A DNA stretch of 64,000 nt from UBA952 sp044361535 (GCA_044361535.1 JBIKIQ010000003.1:186001-250000); one strand, 5' to 3'; shown: positions 19,544 to 29,083, counted from the first letter of the stretch. Numbers and translations are program-made. Notes: a model not told the origin generated them from the letters alone.

Positions 19544-19568
19544 AAAAAAAGCCCAATTAATGGGCTTT
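19544..19568 (-). terminator. Terminator of the OmpA-family gene
   Basis: Eight-base-pair stem (AAAGCCCA at 19548-19555 with TGGGCTTT at 19561-19568) and 5-base loop. On the minus strand it is followed by a run of T. Confidence 0.8.
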
Positions 19569-19588
19569 CTGATGTTAATTAGGTTAAA

Positions 19589-21922
19589 TTATTTTTGAAT
19601 AACAAATTCTGTTCTACGATTTAACTGATGTTGATCTTCAGTACAAGCAACTTTGTTTTTACAGTTGTTAACAAGTTTTGTTTCTCCATAACCTTTATAG
19701 GTAATTCTATCCGGATTTTGAATACGTTTTTTTATGTAATTAGCGGATGACTCTGCTCTGTTTTCAGATAATTTCTGATTATAACTTGCTTTTCCTCTAC
19801 TATCTGTATGTGATCCTAGTTCAATTTTAACAGAAGGATATTTTGTAAGGTATGAAACAACTTTGTCCAATTCAATGGCTGCATCAGGTCTAATATCTGA
19901 TTTGTCAAAATCAAAATAAATTGGTTTTAAAGCAAGGAATTCTCCTAAATCTTTTATTGTTGAAATTTCAAATGCCAATTTGATAACTGAATCACCTTTT
20001 AATGTTGCCTTAATATCAAAGGTGTCAGTAGTATGTATTTCGGCAGATACTACGGCATAGTAATCTAATTTCTGACCAAATTTCAATCCTGCAGTTAAAT
20101 TACTTGTAAATTGACCTTTTGAATTCGTTAGTAAAGATTCAACTTTTTCTCCTTTACGATTGTAAATATCCACTACAGCATTTTCAAGTAGTTTTTTAGT
20201 CTTATCTGTAACGTTATTGGAGGTTACTACACCATTTAAGTCATAATCAAACATTCTTGTTATCAATTCTTTTTCTTCAACTAGTAAAACTACTTTGTAG
20301 ACCTCTTGATATGCTAAATCACAATTAGTTTTGAATGTTTCTTTGTATGGGCTTGGTGAATTTTCTTTGTAATAATACACCAATTCATATTCACGGCATT
20401 TTTCCAGTTTACTAAAGAATCCGCCATCATTAATTCTCGGTAAAATTCTTTCAACCTCAGTTCCTTCCTCACAGTTTTTACAACGCAAAGTAATAAAAGA
20501 AGATTCTGGTATTTTTTTACCATTTGCATGAATGATTCTTCCGTTTAAGAAACCAACATTTTTTGTTGTAATCTCTGGGTAGGTAATCTCATAAATATCC
20601 TTTTCTCCAAGTCCTCCTTTGCGCAATGAAGATACGTATGATTTTTTTCCATCAGCAGTAGTAGTAAAGAACACATCATCTCCAGGGGAGTTTACAGGAT
20701 AACCTAAATTTACAGCAGGTGACCAATTTCCACTTGCATCTCTGACAGTCATAAATACGTCAAAACCACCCATGCTATTTGCGTTATTGCTCGAAAAATA
20801 AAGAACATTATTGTCAATTCCAACAAATGGTGAATCTTCATCAAATTCAGTATTTACTGATGCTAAATTTTTAGGCTCAGACCATTTATCACCATTTTTC
20901 TCCATGAAATAAATATCTCTTCTACCTTTTCCACCTTGTCTATCTGAAACGAAATATAGTAATTTCCCATCTGGAGATACAACAAGATGTGTTTCCCATG
21001 ATTTAGTATTTACGTTATCAATTTTTACTGGAGCAGCTCCACTGAATTGATCATTTGCAAATTCAGTTATAAAGATGTCACCCATTCCGCTGCTGTCTTT
21101 GTACAAATAGATTTTTCTTTCATCAACACTAACCGACACACTTGCTTCGTTCATTTGAGGTTTGGATAAGTCCAATTTTTTTGGATTATACCAATTATTA
21201 TTTTCGTCCAACTTTAAAAGATAAATGTCTTCTGTGTAATTGTTGAACATGGGGTCTCTGAATGCATTAGACTCTCCATTTTCCCATTCTCTTCTGGAAG
21301 TAATATGAAGTGATTTTCCATCAAGAGAAACTTGAGAAGAATAATCTCCATAAACTGTATTTACCTTATCACCCATGTTTTTAATATTTACATTCATAGG
21401 TTTTGTTGTTTGTTTTTGAGCAACATCACATTGTTGAATTCGAAGTTTTGCTTCTGGAATTAACTCGGATTGTTTCGCTGTATTTTCCAAAAACAAATTG
21501 TAGTTGATAACGGCTTTATCATATTCTTCGTTTAAATGATAAGCTCGGCCTAAATGATAAAACACATCTGGAGGAGCAGCTTGCTCACGTGACGAATACA
21601 TATCGAAGTTCTTCTCTATCTTTCCAGTTGCTCGATTTAGGTATTTTATCGCTTTGTCAAATTCCGTGTGCATTTCTAAAAGAATAAATCCTTTTCTATA
21701 GTTGTAGTTAGCACTTTCAGGATTCATTTCCAGTAACCGATTAGCAACTTTATCTGCAAAATAGAAAAAATTTTCTTGTAGCATACGTGAATTGTGTACA
21801 ACTAATTCTTGCTCACTAGCATTAAGGATTACCTGGTTTAATTCTTCTTCATTCATTTGAGCCCTTAGGCTTGCAAATGGAAGTAAACCAGTAAAAAGTA
21901 GAAGTAAAAGATTGATTTTCAT
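19589..21922 (-). CDS. PorE-like outer-membrane protein: TPR, PD40 propeller, Ig-like, OmpA domain
   Basis: 777 aa. Signal peptide, TPR region (residues about 25-170), PD40/WD40-like propeller blades (KSLHITSRREW, KLLYFVSDRQGGKGRRDIYFM, VLYFSSNNANSMGGFDVFM), a carboxypeptidase-regulatory or Cna-B-like segment, and a C-terminal OmpA domain (YFDFDKSDIRPDA...ELGSHTDSRG...) that binds peptidoglycan. This order matches PorE-type components of the type IX secretion system, but Bacteroidota carry several such paralogues. 14 bases downstream of the E2 gene. Confidence 0.85.
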   Translation of the reverse strand: MKINLLLLLFTGLLPFASLRAQMNEEELNQVILNASEQELVVHNSRMLQENFFYFADKVANRLLEMNPESANYNYRKGFILLEMHTEFDKAIKYLNRATGKIEKNFDMYSSREQAAPPDVFYHLGRAYHLNEEYDKAVINYNLFLENTAKQSELIPEAKLRIQQCDVAQKQTTKPMNVNIKNMGDKVNTVYGDYSSQVSLDGKSLHITSRREWENGESNAFRDPMFNNYTEDIYLLKLDENNNWYNPKKLDLSKPQMNEASVSVSVDERKIYLYKDSSGMGDIFITEFANDQFSGAAPVKIDNVNTKSWETHLVVSPDGKLLYFVSDRQGGKGRRDIYFMEKNGDKWSEPKNLASVNTEFDEDSPFVGIDNNVLYFSSNNANSMGGFDVFMTVRDASGNWSPAVNLGYPVNSPGDDVFFTTTADGKKSYVSSLRKGGLGEKDIYEITYPEITTKNVGFLNGRIIHANGKKIPESSFITLRCKNCEEGTEVERILPRINDGGFFSKLEKCREYELVYYYKENSPSPYKETFKTNCDLAYQEVYKVVLLVEEKELITRMFDYDLNGVVTSNNVTDKTKKLLENAVVDIYNRKGEKVESLLTNSKGQFTSNLTAGLKFGQKLDYYAVVSAEIHTTDTFDIKATLKGDSVIKLAFEISTIKDLGEFLALKPIYFDFDKSDIRPDAAIELDKVVSYLTKYPSVKIELGSHTDSRGKASYNQKLSENRAESSANYIKKRIQNPDRITYKGYGETKLVNNCKNKVACTEDQHQLNRRTEFVIQK

Positions 21923-21936
21923 ATTGTAAAGATATA

Positions 21937-23295
21937 TTAGATTTCTTTATTTACATCAAATTGTTCTAAATAATCTGCCACTCTTCGAACAAATTGCCCA
22001 CCAAGAGCACCATCAACCACTCGGTGATCGTAGGAGTGAGATAAGAACATCTTATGGCGAATTCCTATAAAGTCTCCTTCAGGTGTTTCAATAACAGCAG
22101 GAACTTTTCGGATAGCACCAAGTGCTAAAATGGCTACTTGAGGTTGGTTAATAATAGGAGTTCCCATAACATTTCCAAAGGTTCCAACATTTGTTACAGT
22201 GTATGTGCCGCCTTGAATATCCTCAGGTTTCAACTTGTTATCTCTGGCATTGTTAGCAAGTGAATTAACTTGTTTTGTTATCCCAACTAGATTTAATTGA
22301 TCAGCATTTTTGATTACTGGAACAATTAAATTACCACTTGGTAGCGCCGTTGCCATTCCAATATTTATATCTTTTCTTTTGATAATTGTAGATCCGCTTA
22401 CGGAAACGTTTATCATTGGAAAATCTTTTATTGCCTTAACAATTGCTTCGATAAAAATAGGGGTAAAGGTAAGGTTTTGACCTTCTCTTTTCTTGTAAGT
22501 GTCTTTAACCTTATTTCTCCAATTCACAATATTTGTAACATCAGCTTCAACATATGAGGTAACATGCGGTGAAACATGAGTTGACATCACCATATGATCG
22601 GCAATCAGCTTTCTCATGCGATCCATCTCAATAATTTCATCACCTGGCTGAGGAATTACAACAGGCTCCTTAATATTTGCTAAGAAACCAGCTGAAACTG
22701 GCGCGTTTGTATTGGCACTTGCTTGAGGAGCTGGAGTAGTGGTCACAGCCGCTGTATTTTCTGTAACGGGCAAGGATACAGTTTTATTAGATCGATTTTC
22801 TAGATAGGTTATGACATCATTTTTTGTAACCCTACCATCTTTTCCAGAGCCCTGAATAGCATCTAATTCTACTGAAGAAATGCCTTCTTTTGAAGCCATA
22901 CTTCGAACAAGCGGCGAGTAAAATCTATCTGAATTTGAAGTGCTTAATCTTTCGGTTCCATTTTCAAGAGCTTCAGGAAGAGTTGGAATAATAACTTCAT
23001 TTATTGTTTTGTCCTCTTGAACTGTTTTTTCAGTCACTGTAGCTGCAGAGCCTCCTTCTGTTGAAATGATGGCAATTACGTCACCAACTTGAGCCACTTG
23101 GTCTTTTTCAAATAAGCGCTTAACAAGAACACCTGATGCCTCAGACGGAAGTTCATTGTCAACTTTATCTGTTGCTACTTCAACTAAAGGCTCGTCCATG
23201 TTTACATGATCACCAATGTTTTTAAGCCAATTTGTTATTGTAGCCTCAGTAACACTTTCTCCCATTTTGGGCAACCGAATTTCTATCTCTGCCAT
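21937..23295 (-). CDS. 2-oxoacid dehydrogenase E2 (dihydrolipoyl acyltransferase)
   Basis: 452 aa. One lipoyl domain with lipoyl lysine K44 in EVATDKVDNELPS, a Pro/Ala/Thr-rich linker, a peripheral-subunit-binding domain (SPLVRSMASKEGI...GKDGRVTKNDV), and a catalytic domain ending SHSYDHRVVDGALGG with the catalytic His and Asp. The single lipoyl domain and sequence style fit a branched-chain or generic E2 rather than the pyruvate enzyme. No E1 or E3 genes are nearby. Confidence 0.92.
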   Translation of the reverse strand: MAEIEIRLPKMGESVTEATITNWLKNIGDHVNMDEPLVEVATDKVDNELPSEASGVLVKRLFEKDQVAQVGDVIAIISTEGGSAATVTEKTVQEDKTINEVIIPTLPEALENGTERLSTSNSDRFYSPLVRSMASKEGISSVELDAIQGSGKDGRVTKNDVITYLENRSNKTVSLPVTENTAAVTTTPAPQASANTNAPVSAGFLANIKEPVVIPQPGDEIIEMDRMRKLIADHMVMSTHVSPHVTSYVEADVTNIVNWRNKVKDTYKKREGQNLTFTPIFIEAIVKAIKDFPMINVSVSGSTIIKRKDINIGMATALPSGNLIVPVIKNADQLNLVGITKQVNSLANNARDNKLKPEDIQGGTYTVTNVGTFGNVMGTPIINQPQVAILALGAIRKVPAVIETPEGDFIGIRHKMFLSHSYDHRVVDGALGGQFVRRVADYLEQFDVNKEI

Positions 23296-23326
23296 ACTCT
23301 AAAAAATCAAAATTTTAAAATCACGT

Positions 23327-23334
23327 CAAAGGTA
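23327..23334 (-). promoter_or_regulatory. TAnnTTTG promoter element before the E2 gene
   Basis: On the minus strand the sequence reads TACCTTTG, an exact match to the Bacteroidota -7 consensus, about 30 bases ahead of the E2 start codon. No TTG lies at the preferred upstream spacing. Confidence 0.45.
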
Positions 23335-23372
23335 AGGAAATTCCAATGATTATTAAAGAAGTAGGTCAATAT

Positions 23373-25331
23373 TTAACTCTTCAAATCTAATTTAGTAAGA
23401 TTCTTAAGTAGTAATTTTAAATCAATTAATGGCGAATAATCCCTCGCATACATGATGTTTAAATTATCAGATGGAATTGATGTGTTTTTTGAAAACCAAT
23501 TCTCAACGGGAATTATACCCTTCTTTATCATTGGAAGCAGGTAATTTTTTGTATCTGATGAATTTTCAAATTGATACCCAATTAATGTTTTTTTTGAAAC
23601 TAAAACATGGAGAATATTTTGATAAAAAGTTAACTTATTTTTATAAAACCACGTTAGTATTGGAGACAGCAAAAGAAGCATAATTGACAGGGCAACATCA
23701 AGGATTCTCTTTATTCGTTTATTCTCAGATTTTGAAATAGCATTGATATTTAAAATGTACAATTCACCTGCATTTTCAATAGAATTGCTTCCAATTAAAA
23801 AGGTTGTATCGGGTTGAGCAATTTTGAAATCGTACTTTTCTGAATTCAAATGTGTCATCCAAAAAATAATTTTTTTTGACTCCGTATTTTTCGCACAAAA
23901 TATGATTTCATCAATTTTATTAATGTGTGAAATCTGATCTAATTGGTCAATAGTCCCAACGGTATTTTCCTCGCGTTCATCAGCTGGGCTTACACGGAGA
24001 AGTTTGAATTTTCCGGTTCCCTTGAGTATTTCTGAAACGCGCTGAAACTCAACAATATCCCCTACAATGGCAAAAGTTTTTGGTCTATTAAGTAAACCAG
24101 AAGTTCCATTAAGAAGAAGTGAAAGGTAGATCCTTGATATCAAAAAATAGAGCAAAGTCCAAAGCGAACCAACGAGTATATATAATCTTGAGAATTGCCA
24201 TTCTTTCGGTAAAAGAGCATATATTACTAAAATGAAAATAGTGCCAATTGCAATTGATTTTAACAAGTTAATTACTTTGTACTCTCGATCATAAAGACCA
24301 AAAATCCAAGAAAAGAAAAGCCAAACAGAGGTGTAAAATGGCAGCGAAATATTTAAAATGGTTGATGGAAAATGAACATCCTGTGATTTCCATTGATTGG
24401 TCAAAGCGTATAATCCACCGATGAGAAGTAAGAAGTCCAAAACAACTGGCGTTATGGTTGAAATTAATCTCTTGAGTATGGAAAGGCTGGCTCTGAAATA
24501 AATGGCTAAATTTATGAGCGTTGAAAATGATTTTGCATGATTTTTTGAAAAATGTTTTTCTGCAAAAATCACCATGGCACGATAAAAAACAAACACATAA
24601 TTTACCGAGCTTTTTTTTGTGCTTTCACCTTTGTAATGAATAATTGTTGTATCTGAACAATAATAATTTTTCCAGCCGCCTAATTGTATGCGATAAGATA
24701 AATCAATATCTTCTCCGTACATGAAAAAAGTCTCATCCAATAAACCTACTTTTTCTAGCGATTCTGCCCTCATTAGCATAAAGGCACCACTTAAAATGTC
24801 AACTGCATGGTTCTTGAATTCATCTAAATATCCTAAATGATATTTGTTAAATTTCGGAGATTTTTTGAATAGTTTCGATAAGCCAAAAATTTTGTAAAAA
24901 GCAACTGCAGGAGTTGGTAACCCTCTCTTTGATTCAGGTAAAAATCGTCCTTTCCCATCAACCATTCGAACTCCTAATCCACCTGCATCTGGATGATTAA
25001 CCATAAAGTCAATTACTTTGCGAAAGGTTGATTCCTCCACAACTGTATCAGGATTTAATAGCAAAACAAACTCGGAGTTAGATTCTTGAATTGCCTGGTT
25101 GTTCGCTTTTGAAAAACCAACATTTATTTTGTTTTCAATGCATTTCACTCTTGGAAACTTAGCCTTTACCATTTCGATAGAATTATCAACCGAATTGTTA
25201 TCAACTACAAAAACCTCAGCATTTATGCCTTCAAGGGCATTGTAAACGGAGTTCAAGCATTGTTCAAGGAAATATTCTACATTGTAATTGACAATGATAA
25301 TGGAAAGGGTATGTTTAAAGCTTTTTTGCAC
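23373..25331 (-). CDS. GT2 glycosyltransferase fused to a membrane sugar-transferase-like half
   Basis: 652 aa; starts with GTG at 25331, sharing one base with the ridA stop. N-terminal GT-A domain of family 2 (LSIIIVNYNVEYFLEQCL, LLLNPDTVVEE, FFMYGEDIDLSYR), then about five transmembrane helices and a cytosolic Rossmann-like segment as in the N-terminal half of polyprenyl glycosyl-phosphotransferases. The catalytic tail of that family seems degenerate: the final helix and tail do not show the usual KxR..D motifs. Probably adds a sugar in surface polysaccharide synthesis. Confidence 0.8.
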   Translation of the reverse strand: MQKSFKHTLSIIIVNYNVEYFLEQCLNSVYNALEGINAEVFVVDNNSVDNSIEMVKAKFPRVKCIENKINVGFSKANNQAIQESNSEFVLLLNPDTVVEESTFRKVIDFMVNHPDAGGLGVRMVDGKGRFLPESKRGLPTPAVAFYKIFGLSKLFKKSPKFNKYHLGYLDEFKNHAVDILSGAFMLMRAESLEKVGLLDETFFMYGEDIDLSYRIQLGGWKNYYCSDTTIIHYKGESTKKSSVNYVFVFYRAMVIFAEKHFSKNHAKSFSTLINLAIYFRASLSILKRLISTITPVVLDFLLLIGGLYALTNQWKSQDVHFPSTILNISLPFYTSVWLFFSWIFGLYDREYKVINLLKSIAIGTIFILVIYALLPKEWQFSRLYILVGSLWTLLYFLISRIYLSLLLNGTSGLLNRPKTFAIVGDIVEFQRVSEILKGTGKFKLLRVSPADEREENTVGTIDQLDQISHINKIDEIIFCAKNTESKKIIFWMTHLNSEKYDFKIAQPDTTFLIGSNSIENAGELYILNINAISKSENKRIKRILDVALSIMLLLLSPILTWFYKNKLTFYQNILHVLVSKKTLIGYQFENSSDTKNYLLPMIKKGIIPVENWFSKNTSIPSDNLNIMYARDYSPLIDLKLLLKNLTKLDLKS

Positions 25332-25711
25332 TAATCAGCGATGGCAATACAAGAAATTTCTATCGGAACATCTAATGGAAGCTTCGCTACTTGTACAGTT
25401 TCTCGTGCTGGCGGATTTTCAGAAAAATAAGTAGCATATACACTATTTACGATAGAAAAATCATCCATATTTTTCAGAAAAATACTACATTTTACAATGT
25501 TGGATAGAGACATTCCTGCCTCTTCAACTAAAGATTTAATATTTAATAACACTCTATTTGTGGCCGTTTCTACGGAATCAACTTCAAGACTGCCATTCAT
25601 TGGGTTTAGTGGAATTTGACCACTTACATAGAGAACTCCATTGATTAAAATAGCTTGACTATATGGACCAATTGGAGCAGGAGCGCCTGGAATTTGAATG
25701 ATTTTTTTCAT
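25331..25711 (-). CDS. ridA: RidA family enamine/imine deaminase
   Basis: 126 aa. GPYSQAILINGVLYVSGQIP at the N-terminus and the active-site Arg in PPARETVQVAKLP. Hydrolyses reactive 2-aminoacrylate-type enamines formed by PLP enzymes. Full length. Its stop codon overlaps the next gene's GTG. Confidence 0.95.
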   Translation of the reverse strand: MKKIIQIPGAPAPIGPYSQAILINGVLYVSGQIPLNPMNGSLEVDSVETATNRVLLNIKSLVEEAGMSLSNIVKCSIFLKNMDDFSIVNSVYATYFSENPPARETVQVAKLPLDVPIEISCIAIAD

Positions 25712-25750
25712 GTTACTATGTCTAACGAATTTCTAAAGCCTTAATTGCTT

Positions 25751-25758
25751 TACCTTTG
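25751..25758 (+). promoter_or_regulatory. TAnnTTTG promoter element before pabA
   Basis: TACCTTTG is an exact -7 consensus 28 bases ahead of the ATG at 25787. The predicted start of transcription is near 25764, giving a short leader. No clear TTG at the ideal upstream spacing. Confidence 0.5.
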
Positions 25759-25786
25759 TGCAAAGAAAAGCATTTCAATTCAAACA

Positions 25787-26347
25787 ATGAAGATTTTATT
25801 GGTCGATTTTTATGATTCATTCACCTATAATTTGGCTCATTACCTTGAGCCCTTGTGCGATGAGGTTGATGTAATTCGCGACAACGAACTTGTTTTAAAT
25901 AACATTTCGAAATACGATAAAATAATTTTATCTCCCGGACCAGGATTGCCCGAAAATACTAAATCATTGAACAAGATTCTCGAAATGTATTCAGGAAAAA
26001 TACCCATTCTTGGAGTTTGTCTTGGTATGCAAGGAATCGTTCAGTTTTTGGGTGGGAGATTAGCTCAAAAAAAATCCATTCTGCATGGGAAACCAGTTCA
26101 ATTGATAGTCATTCAGAAAATCATTCTTTTCAATGGTATTCCAGATTCATTTACAGTTGGTCTCTATCATAGTTGGGAGGTTGAAATTCCGAAAAAACAA
26201 ATCAGTTTAATTACTGCCTATGATGAATTCGGTGTTATAATGGCAATAGAAAATCCTGAATTAAAATTATTTGGTGTTCAATTTCATCCTGAATCTATTT
26301 TAACCGAATATGGACGTGATATTTTAGCTAATTTTTGTTCACTTTAA
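25787..26347 (+). CDS. pabA: Glutamine amidotransferase, anthranilate/aminodeoxychorismate synthase component II
   Basis: 186 aa from the ATG at 25787; the longer frame from a TTG overlaps the promoter. Catalytic Cys C78 in GVCLGMQ, His and Glu in QFHPES (H167, E169), and the oxyanion motif SPGPGLPEN. Supplies ammonia from glutamine to PabB or TrpE. No component I gene is beside it, so whether it serves folate, tryptophan or both is unknown; the symbol is a best guess between pabA and trpG. Last core gene before the integrated element. Confidence 0.85.
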   Translation: MKILLVDFYDSFTYNLAHYLEPLCDEVDVIRDNELVLNNISKYDKIILSPGPGLPENTKSLNKILEMYSGKIPILGVCLGMQGIVQFLGGRLAQKKSILHGKPVQLIVIQKIILFNGIPDSFTVGLYHSWEVEIPKKQISLITAYDEFGVIMAIENPELKLFGVQFHPESILTEYGRDILANFCSL

Positions 26348-26572
26348 GTTCTATAATTTTGCATTTGTAAAGCGGTTAAACGGAAAAATTGAAACATCTG
26401 GCATTTAGAATTAACAAGGGATACAGGCCAAAAGTGAACAAAACTACAACGAAAATTATGTCCTCGAATTGTTGTAATTATAAAACTGTTTAGCTGGTTT
26501 TGGATACTTTTTGATTTTTTGGAAATTCACACTTTTTTACAGAAAGAGGTAAAAATAAGTGTTATTTAATGA

Positions 26573-26598
26573 AAAAAGGAGCTGTTACGCTCCTTTTT
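26573..26598. terminator. Hairpin terminator beside attL
   Basis: AAGGAGC and GCTCCTT arms around a 6-base loop, A-run on the left and T-run on the right, so it can work in both directions. It corresponds to the tRNA-Gln terminator at the other end. Confidence 0.7.
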
Positions 26599-26615
26599 TG
26601 TTGGCCCACTAGGGC
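26589..26615. mobile_element. attL core (27 bp, displaced 3' end of tRNA-Gln)
   Basis: Identical to 63681-63707, which covers the 3' end of tRNA-Gln (acceptor and part of the T arm) and its flank. Only the tRNA 3' fragment is present here, so this is the displaced copy. Confidence 0.85.
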
Positions 26616-26786
26616 GCAACCTTATTTGAGCTAGTAGCTGATTTTCAATACGTTGACTAACGCCTTAAGACAGTGTACACTTAATGTTGTAATTATTTTA
26701 ATTTCTAATTACCGCAAAATACAATTTCGTTCTATTGCTCAACAAAGATAGTAGATTTACTTTTTAATGGTAAATTTTAGTGGATT

Positions 26787-26975
26787 TTATTTGATCATTA
26801 GTGCAACATTTTTTTCCTCGAATCCCATGTACTTGCAAAATTCACCGATGGTAATGAGCTGGTGCTTCTCTTTGGAATAGGATGCCTTTATCTTGTTTAA
26901 TAAATTGCGGGAATATCGCTCACTTCTGCCTGTTATTATCATAATGTCTTTTGGATAAATGACAATTCTTTGCAT
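26787..26975 (-). CDS. Small putative DNA-binding protein at the left end
   Basis: 62 aa, basic, predicted all-alpha. RIVIYPKDIMIITGRSERYSRNLL looks like a helix-turn-helix (recognition of 'TGRSERYSRNLL') and LITIGEFCKYMGF a second helical unit. Similar short proteins occur in Bacteroidota mobile elements. A regulatory or directionality role is plausible but not shown. Confidence 0.5.
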   Translation of the reverse strand: MQRIVIYPKDIMIITGRSERYSRNLLNKIKASYSKEKHQLITIGEFCKYMGFEEKNVALMIK

Positions 26976-27292
26976 TCGTTAATTTTAGTGTTTTATAGTA
27001 TTATTGGTACTTTATCTATACTTAATCCATTTATGATCTATGCTGAATAGTGGACGGGTTCTTACAAAACTAATGACTTTTTTGCTGCTTTTTAACACCT
27101 GATTTTGTGTTTCTCGTGTGATTTATTTTAGTTTATTTTTTTTACTGTTTTTTCTTGTGAAAAATAGGGTTTTTACCTACTGAAATAAGTGTTTTCACCT
27201 ATTGTCAAGGCTGGTTTTGGGTCGTAATTTTGTTGTGCTCTTAGCTGTAAGGGTGATAACATGTTTTTTGACTTATTTATATCGATTTTTAG
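26976..27292. other. Gene-free stretch
   Basis: 317 bases, very AT-rich with T-runs. I see no gene, no strong hairpin and no repeat shared with the rest of the window. Confidence 0.5.
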
Positions 27293-27514
27293 GTGGATTT
27301 ATATGGTAACCGTCATGGCAGGTCTTTTATAATCTCCTATAAAATTGGGACTGATTTTATTGACGTTAAATTTTATAATACGCATAAGATTTATCGGTAT
27401 AGCTATTCTAATGCCGGTAAAGAACATGTTGAACGGATGAAACGGTTTGCTGTTTCCGGTAAATGGTTGAATCATTATATTCGATATTTTGTAATGGATT
27501 CTTTTGATAAATAA
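27293..27514 (+). CDS. KTSC-like small protein
   Basis: 73 aa with a GTG start. The segment ISYKIGTDFIDVKFYN...YRYSYSNAGKEHVERMKRFAVSG...LNHYIRYFV resembles the KTSC-type beta-sheet domain found alone in phage and mobile-element proteins. No function known for it here. Confidence 0.5.
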   Translation: MDLYGNRHGRSFIISYKIGTDFIDVKFYNTHKIYRYSYSNAGKEHVERMKRFAVSGKWLNHYIRYFVMDSFDK

Positions 27515-27753
27515 TTAGATCAAATTAGGCTTCTAGCTTTGGTTGCTTTTTGACTTGTTTAAGCTTATTTTAAACTTGTGTATTTTTTACACGGCTCATT
27601 TCTCTTCCTTCCTTCAAATTAATTTCCTGTTTTGGTATTGTTCGGCATATCTTGGAACAATGTGTCGCAAACGGCTGTGGAGCGCTGTAACTGTGTTGTT
27701 ACAGGTGTACTTTTGATTTATCTGATTGAACTCGCGAGGTAAAAAAGATAGCG

Positions 27754-27770
27754 GTTGAGAGGGTCTCAAC
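27754..27770. promoter_or_regulatory. 7-bp perfect inverted repeat before the 249-aa gene
   Basis: GTTGAGA and TCTCAAC separated by GGG, 32 bases before the start codon. Could be a small operator or a hairpin in the leader. Confidence 0.3.
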
Positions 27771-27801
27771 TTTGAATTATTAATCAAAATACACTTTAAA
27801 A

Positions 27802-28551
27802 ATGGCAAAGCAAATTGGCATTATTAAGTTGAAAGGCACAATCGGAGATTTGTCTTTCTACAAAACAAAAGACGGTCACTTGGCGCGCGAAAAAGGTGGT
27901 GTTGATGCGGAACGAATTAAGAACGATCCTGCGTTTGAGCGTACGCGCGAAAATGGAGCTGAGTTTGGAAGTGCTGCGAAATCCGGGAAACTGGTGCGCG
28001 ATGCTTTCCGAACGTTGATGATGCGTTCTTCTGATGGCAGGGTGACTTCTCGTTTGACGAAGTTGATGTCTGACATTCGTGCGCTTGATACTACAAGTGC
28101 TCGTGGTGAACGAAATGTGGCGGTTGCAATTGCAGATCCTGCTGCTAAGGATTTGTTAAAGGGTTTCAACTTTAACAACCGAGCAATTTTGGGAGCTGTG
28201 TTGTATCGTCCTTTTGCAGTTAACACGGCTGCAGGTGAAATCGCAATTCAGGGGCTTGTTCCAAATTTGCATGTTGCGTTTCCTTCGGGAGCAACACACA
28301 TGGCGTTTACGGGTGCCTGGGCAAAGGTTGATTTTGCAACGGACACGTATAGCGTGGAATTGACGAACACGGAAAACCTGGTGATCGATGCAACACTAAC
28401 AGACTTGCTTTTAGCAGCTGGTACTGCACCGACAGGAACGGGAACCGATGTGTTTTTGTTGATGGTGGAATTTTTCCAAGAAGTGAATGGCGTTCAGTAT
28501 TCGATGAATAACGGATCATACAACGCCCTTGCCATCGTGGATGTAGCGTAA
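27802..28551 (+). CDS. Conserved 249-aa protein of Bacteroidota mobile elements, unknown function
   Basis: Starts MAKQIGIIKLKGTIGDLSFY, then a basic region (AREKGGVDAERIKNDPAFERTRENG) and a long Ala/Thr-rich beta-like C-terminal half. I recall related proteins in many Bacteroidota genomes near replication and amidase genes, but no function. No signal peptide or membrane helix. It is the first of four same-strand genes. GC content is clearly higher than the cargo genes. A structural role (particle or tube) is a guess. Confidence 0.65.
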   Translation: MAKQIGIIKLKGTIGDLSFYKTKDGHLAREKGGVDAERIKNDPAFERTRENGAEFGSAAKSGKLVRDAFRTLMMRSSDGRVTSRLTKLMSDIRALDTTSARGERNVAVAIADPAAKDLLKGFNFNNRAILGAVLYRPFAVNTAAGEIAIQGLVPNLHVAFPSGATHMAFTGAWAKVDFATDTYSVELTNTENLVIDATLTDLLLAAGTAPTGTGTDVFLLMVEFFQEVNGVQYSMNNGSYNALAIVDVA

Positions 28552-28559
28552 TCTTTGAG

Positions 28560-28802
28560 ATGATGAGACAGCAAAAACGATGGGATGAACTTTCTTCAAT
28601 GGGAGAACGCATCCAACAAGAAACACCGCCTTTCTTCAAAAAACTACGTGCGATTGGTTTAGTTGTAGCGGCTATCGGAACATCCATTGTGATGGCACCG
28701 ATAGCTTTACCGGCACTTCTCACAACGATTGGGGGTTACCTCATCGTAGGTGGTTCGGTGCTTACTGCAATCAGTCAAGCGACAGTTGAAGCAGGGGAAT
28801 GA
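28560..28802 (+). CDS. Small membrane protein
   Basis: 80 aa, eight bases after the 249-aa gene. Soluble charged N-terminus (QQKRWDELSSMGERIQQETPPFFKKL), then two hydrophobic, Gly-rich helices (IGLVVAAIGTSIVMAPIALPAL and TTIGGYLIVGGSVLTAI). Holin-like in size and layout, but holins cannot be called by sequence alone. Confidence 0.55.
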   Translation: MMRQQKRWDELSSMGERIQQETPPFFKKLRAIGLVVAAIGTSIVMAPIALPALLTTIGGYLIVGGSVLTAISQATVEAGE

Positions 28803-28833
28803 ACAGAAGTATTAACCTTTAAAATTCAGAAAA

Positions 28834-29064
28834 ATGGATACTGGAATTTTGGAAAATGGCTGCACGAACAGCGACTTTTTGTTAAACGTAAAAACCAAGA
28901 AAAACATTCGTTTCAAAGCAGGAGCTGATGTAAGCTCTAGCGTGAACATCATGGATGTAAGCTTGGATGAGGACGTGACAGAAACGCACGAGTTCTTAGG
29001 CATCAGCATTCGATTGGGTTCGAAGAACTGCCCGAAAGTTGATCCTGCGATAGCTAGTAATTAA
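28834..29064 (+). CDS. Small hypothetical protein
   Basis: 76 aa, soluble, beta-rich: LNVKTKKNIRFKAGADVSSSV...THEFLGISIRLGSKNCPKVD. No recognised family. It belongs to the same transcription unit as the flanking small genes. Confidence 0.45.
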   Translation: MDTGILENGCTNSDFLLNVKTKKNIRFKAGADVSSSVNIMDVSLDEDVTETHEFLGISIRLGSKNCPKVDPAIASN

Positions 29065-29083
29065 TATCCATTGACAGAACACT

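Larger units (their letters stand above)
26373..26625. repeat. Left att region: diverged direct repeat of 63464-63715
   Basis: About 250 bases similar to the right att region. The best-conserved block is 26416-26460 against 63508-63552 with only a few changes, and the similarity continues through the hairpin and core. Only the last 27 bases are identical. Similarity beyond the core is unexpected for a simple tRNA integration. Confidence 0.75.

Noticed and set aside
27876..28723. Minus-strand frames of 116 and 138 codons opposite the 249-aa gene
   Set aside because: Antisense shadows of a gene with clear start and known relatives.
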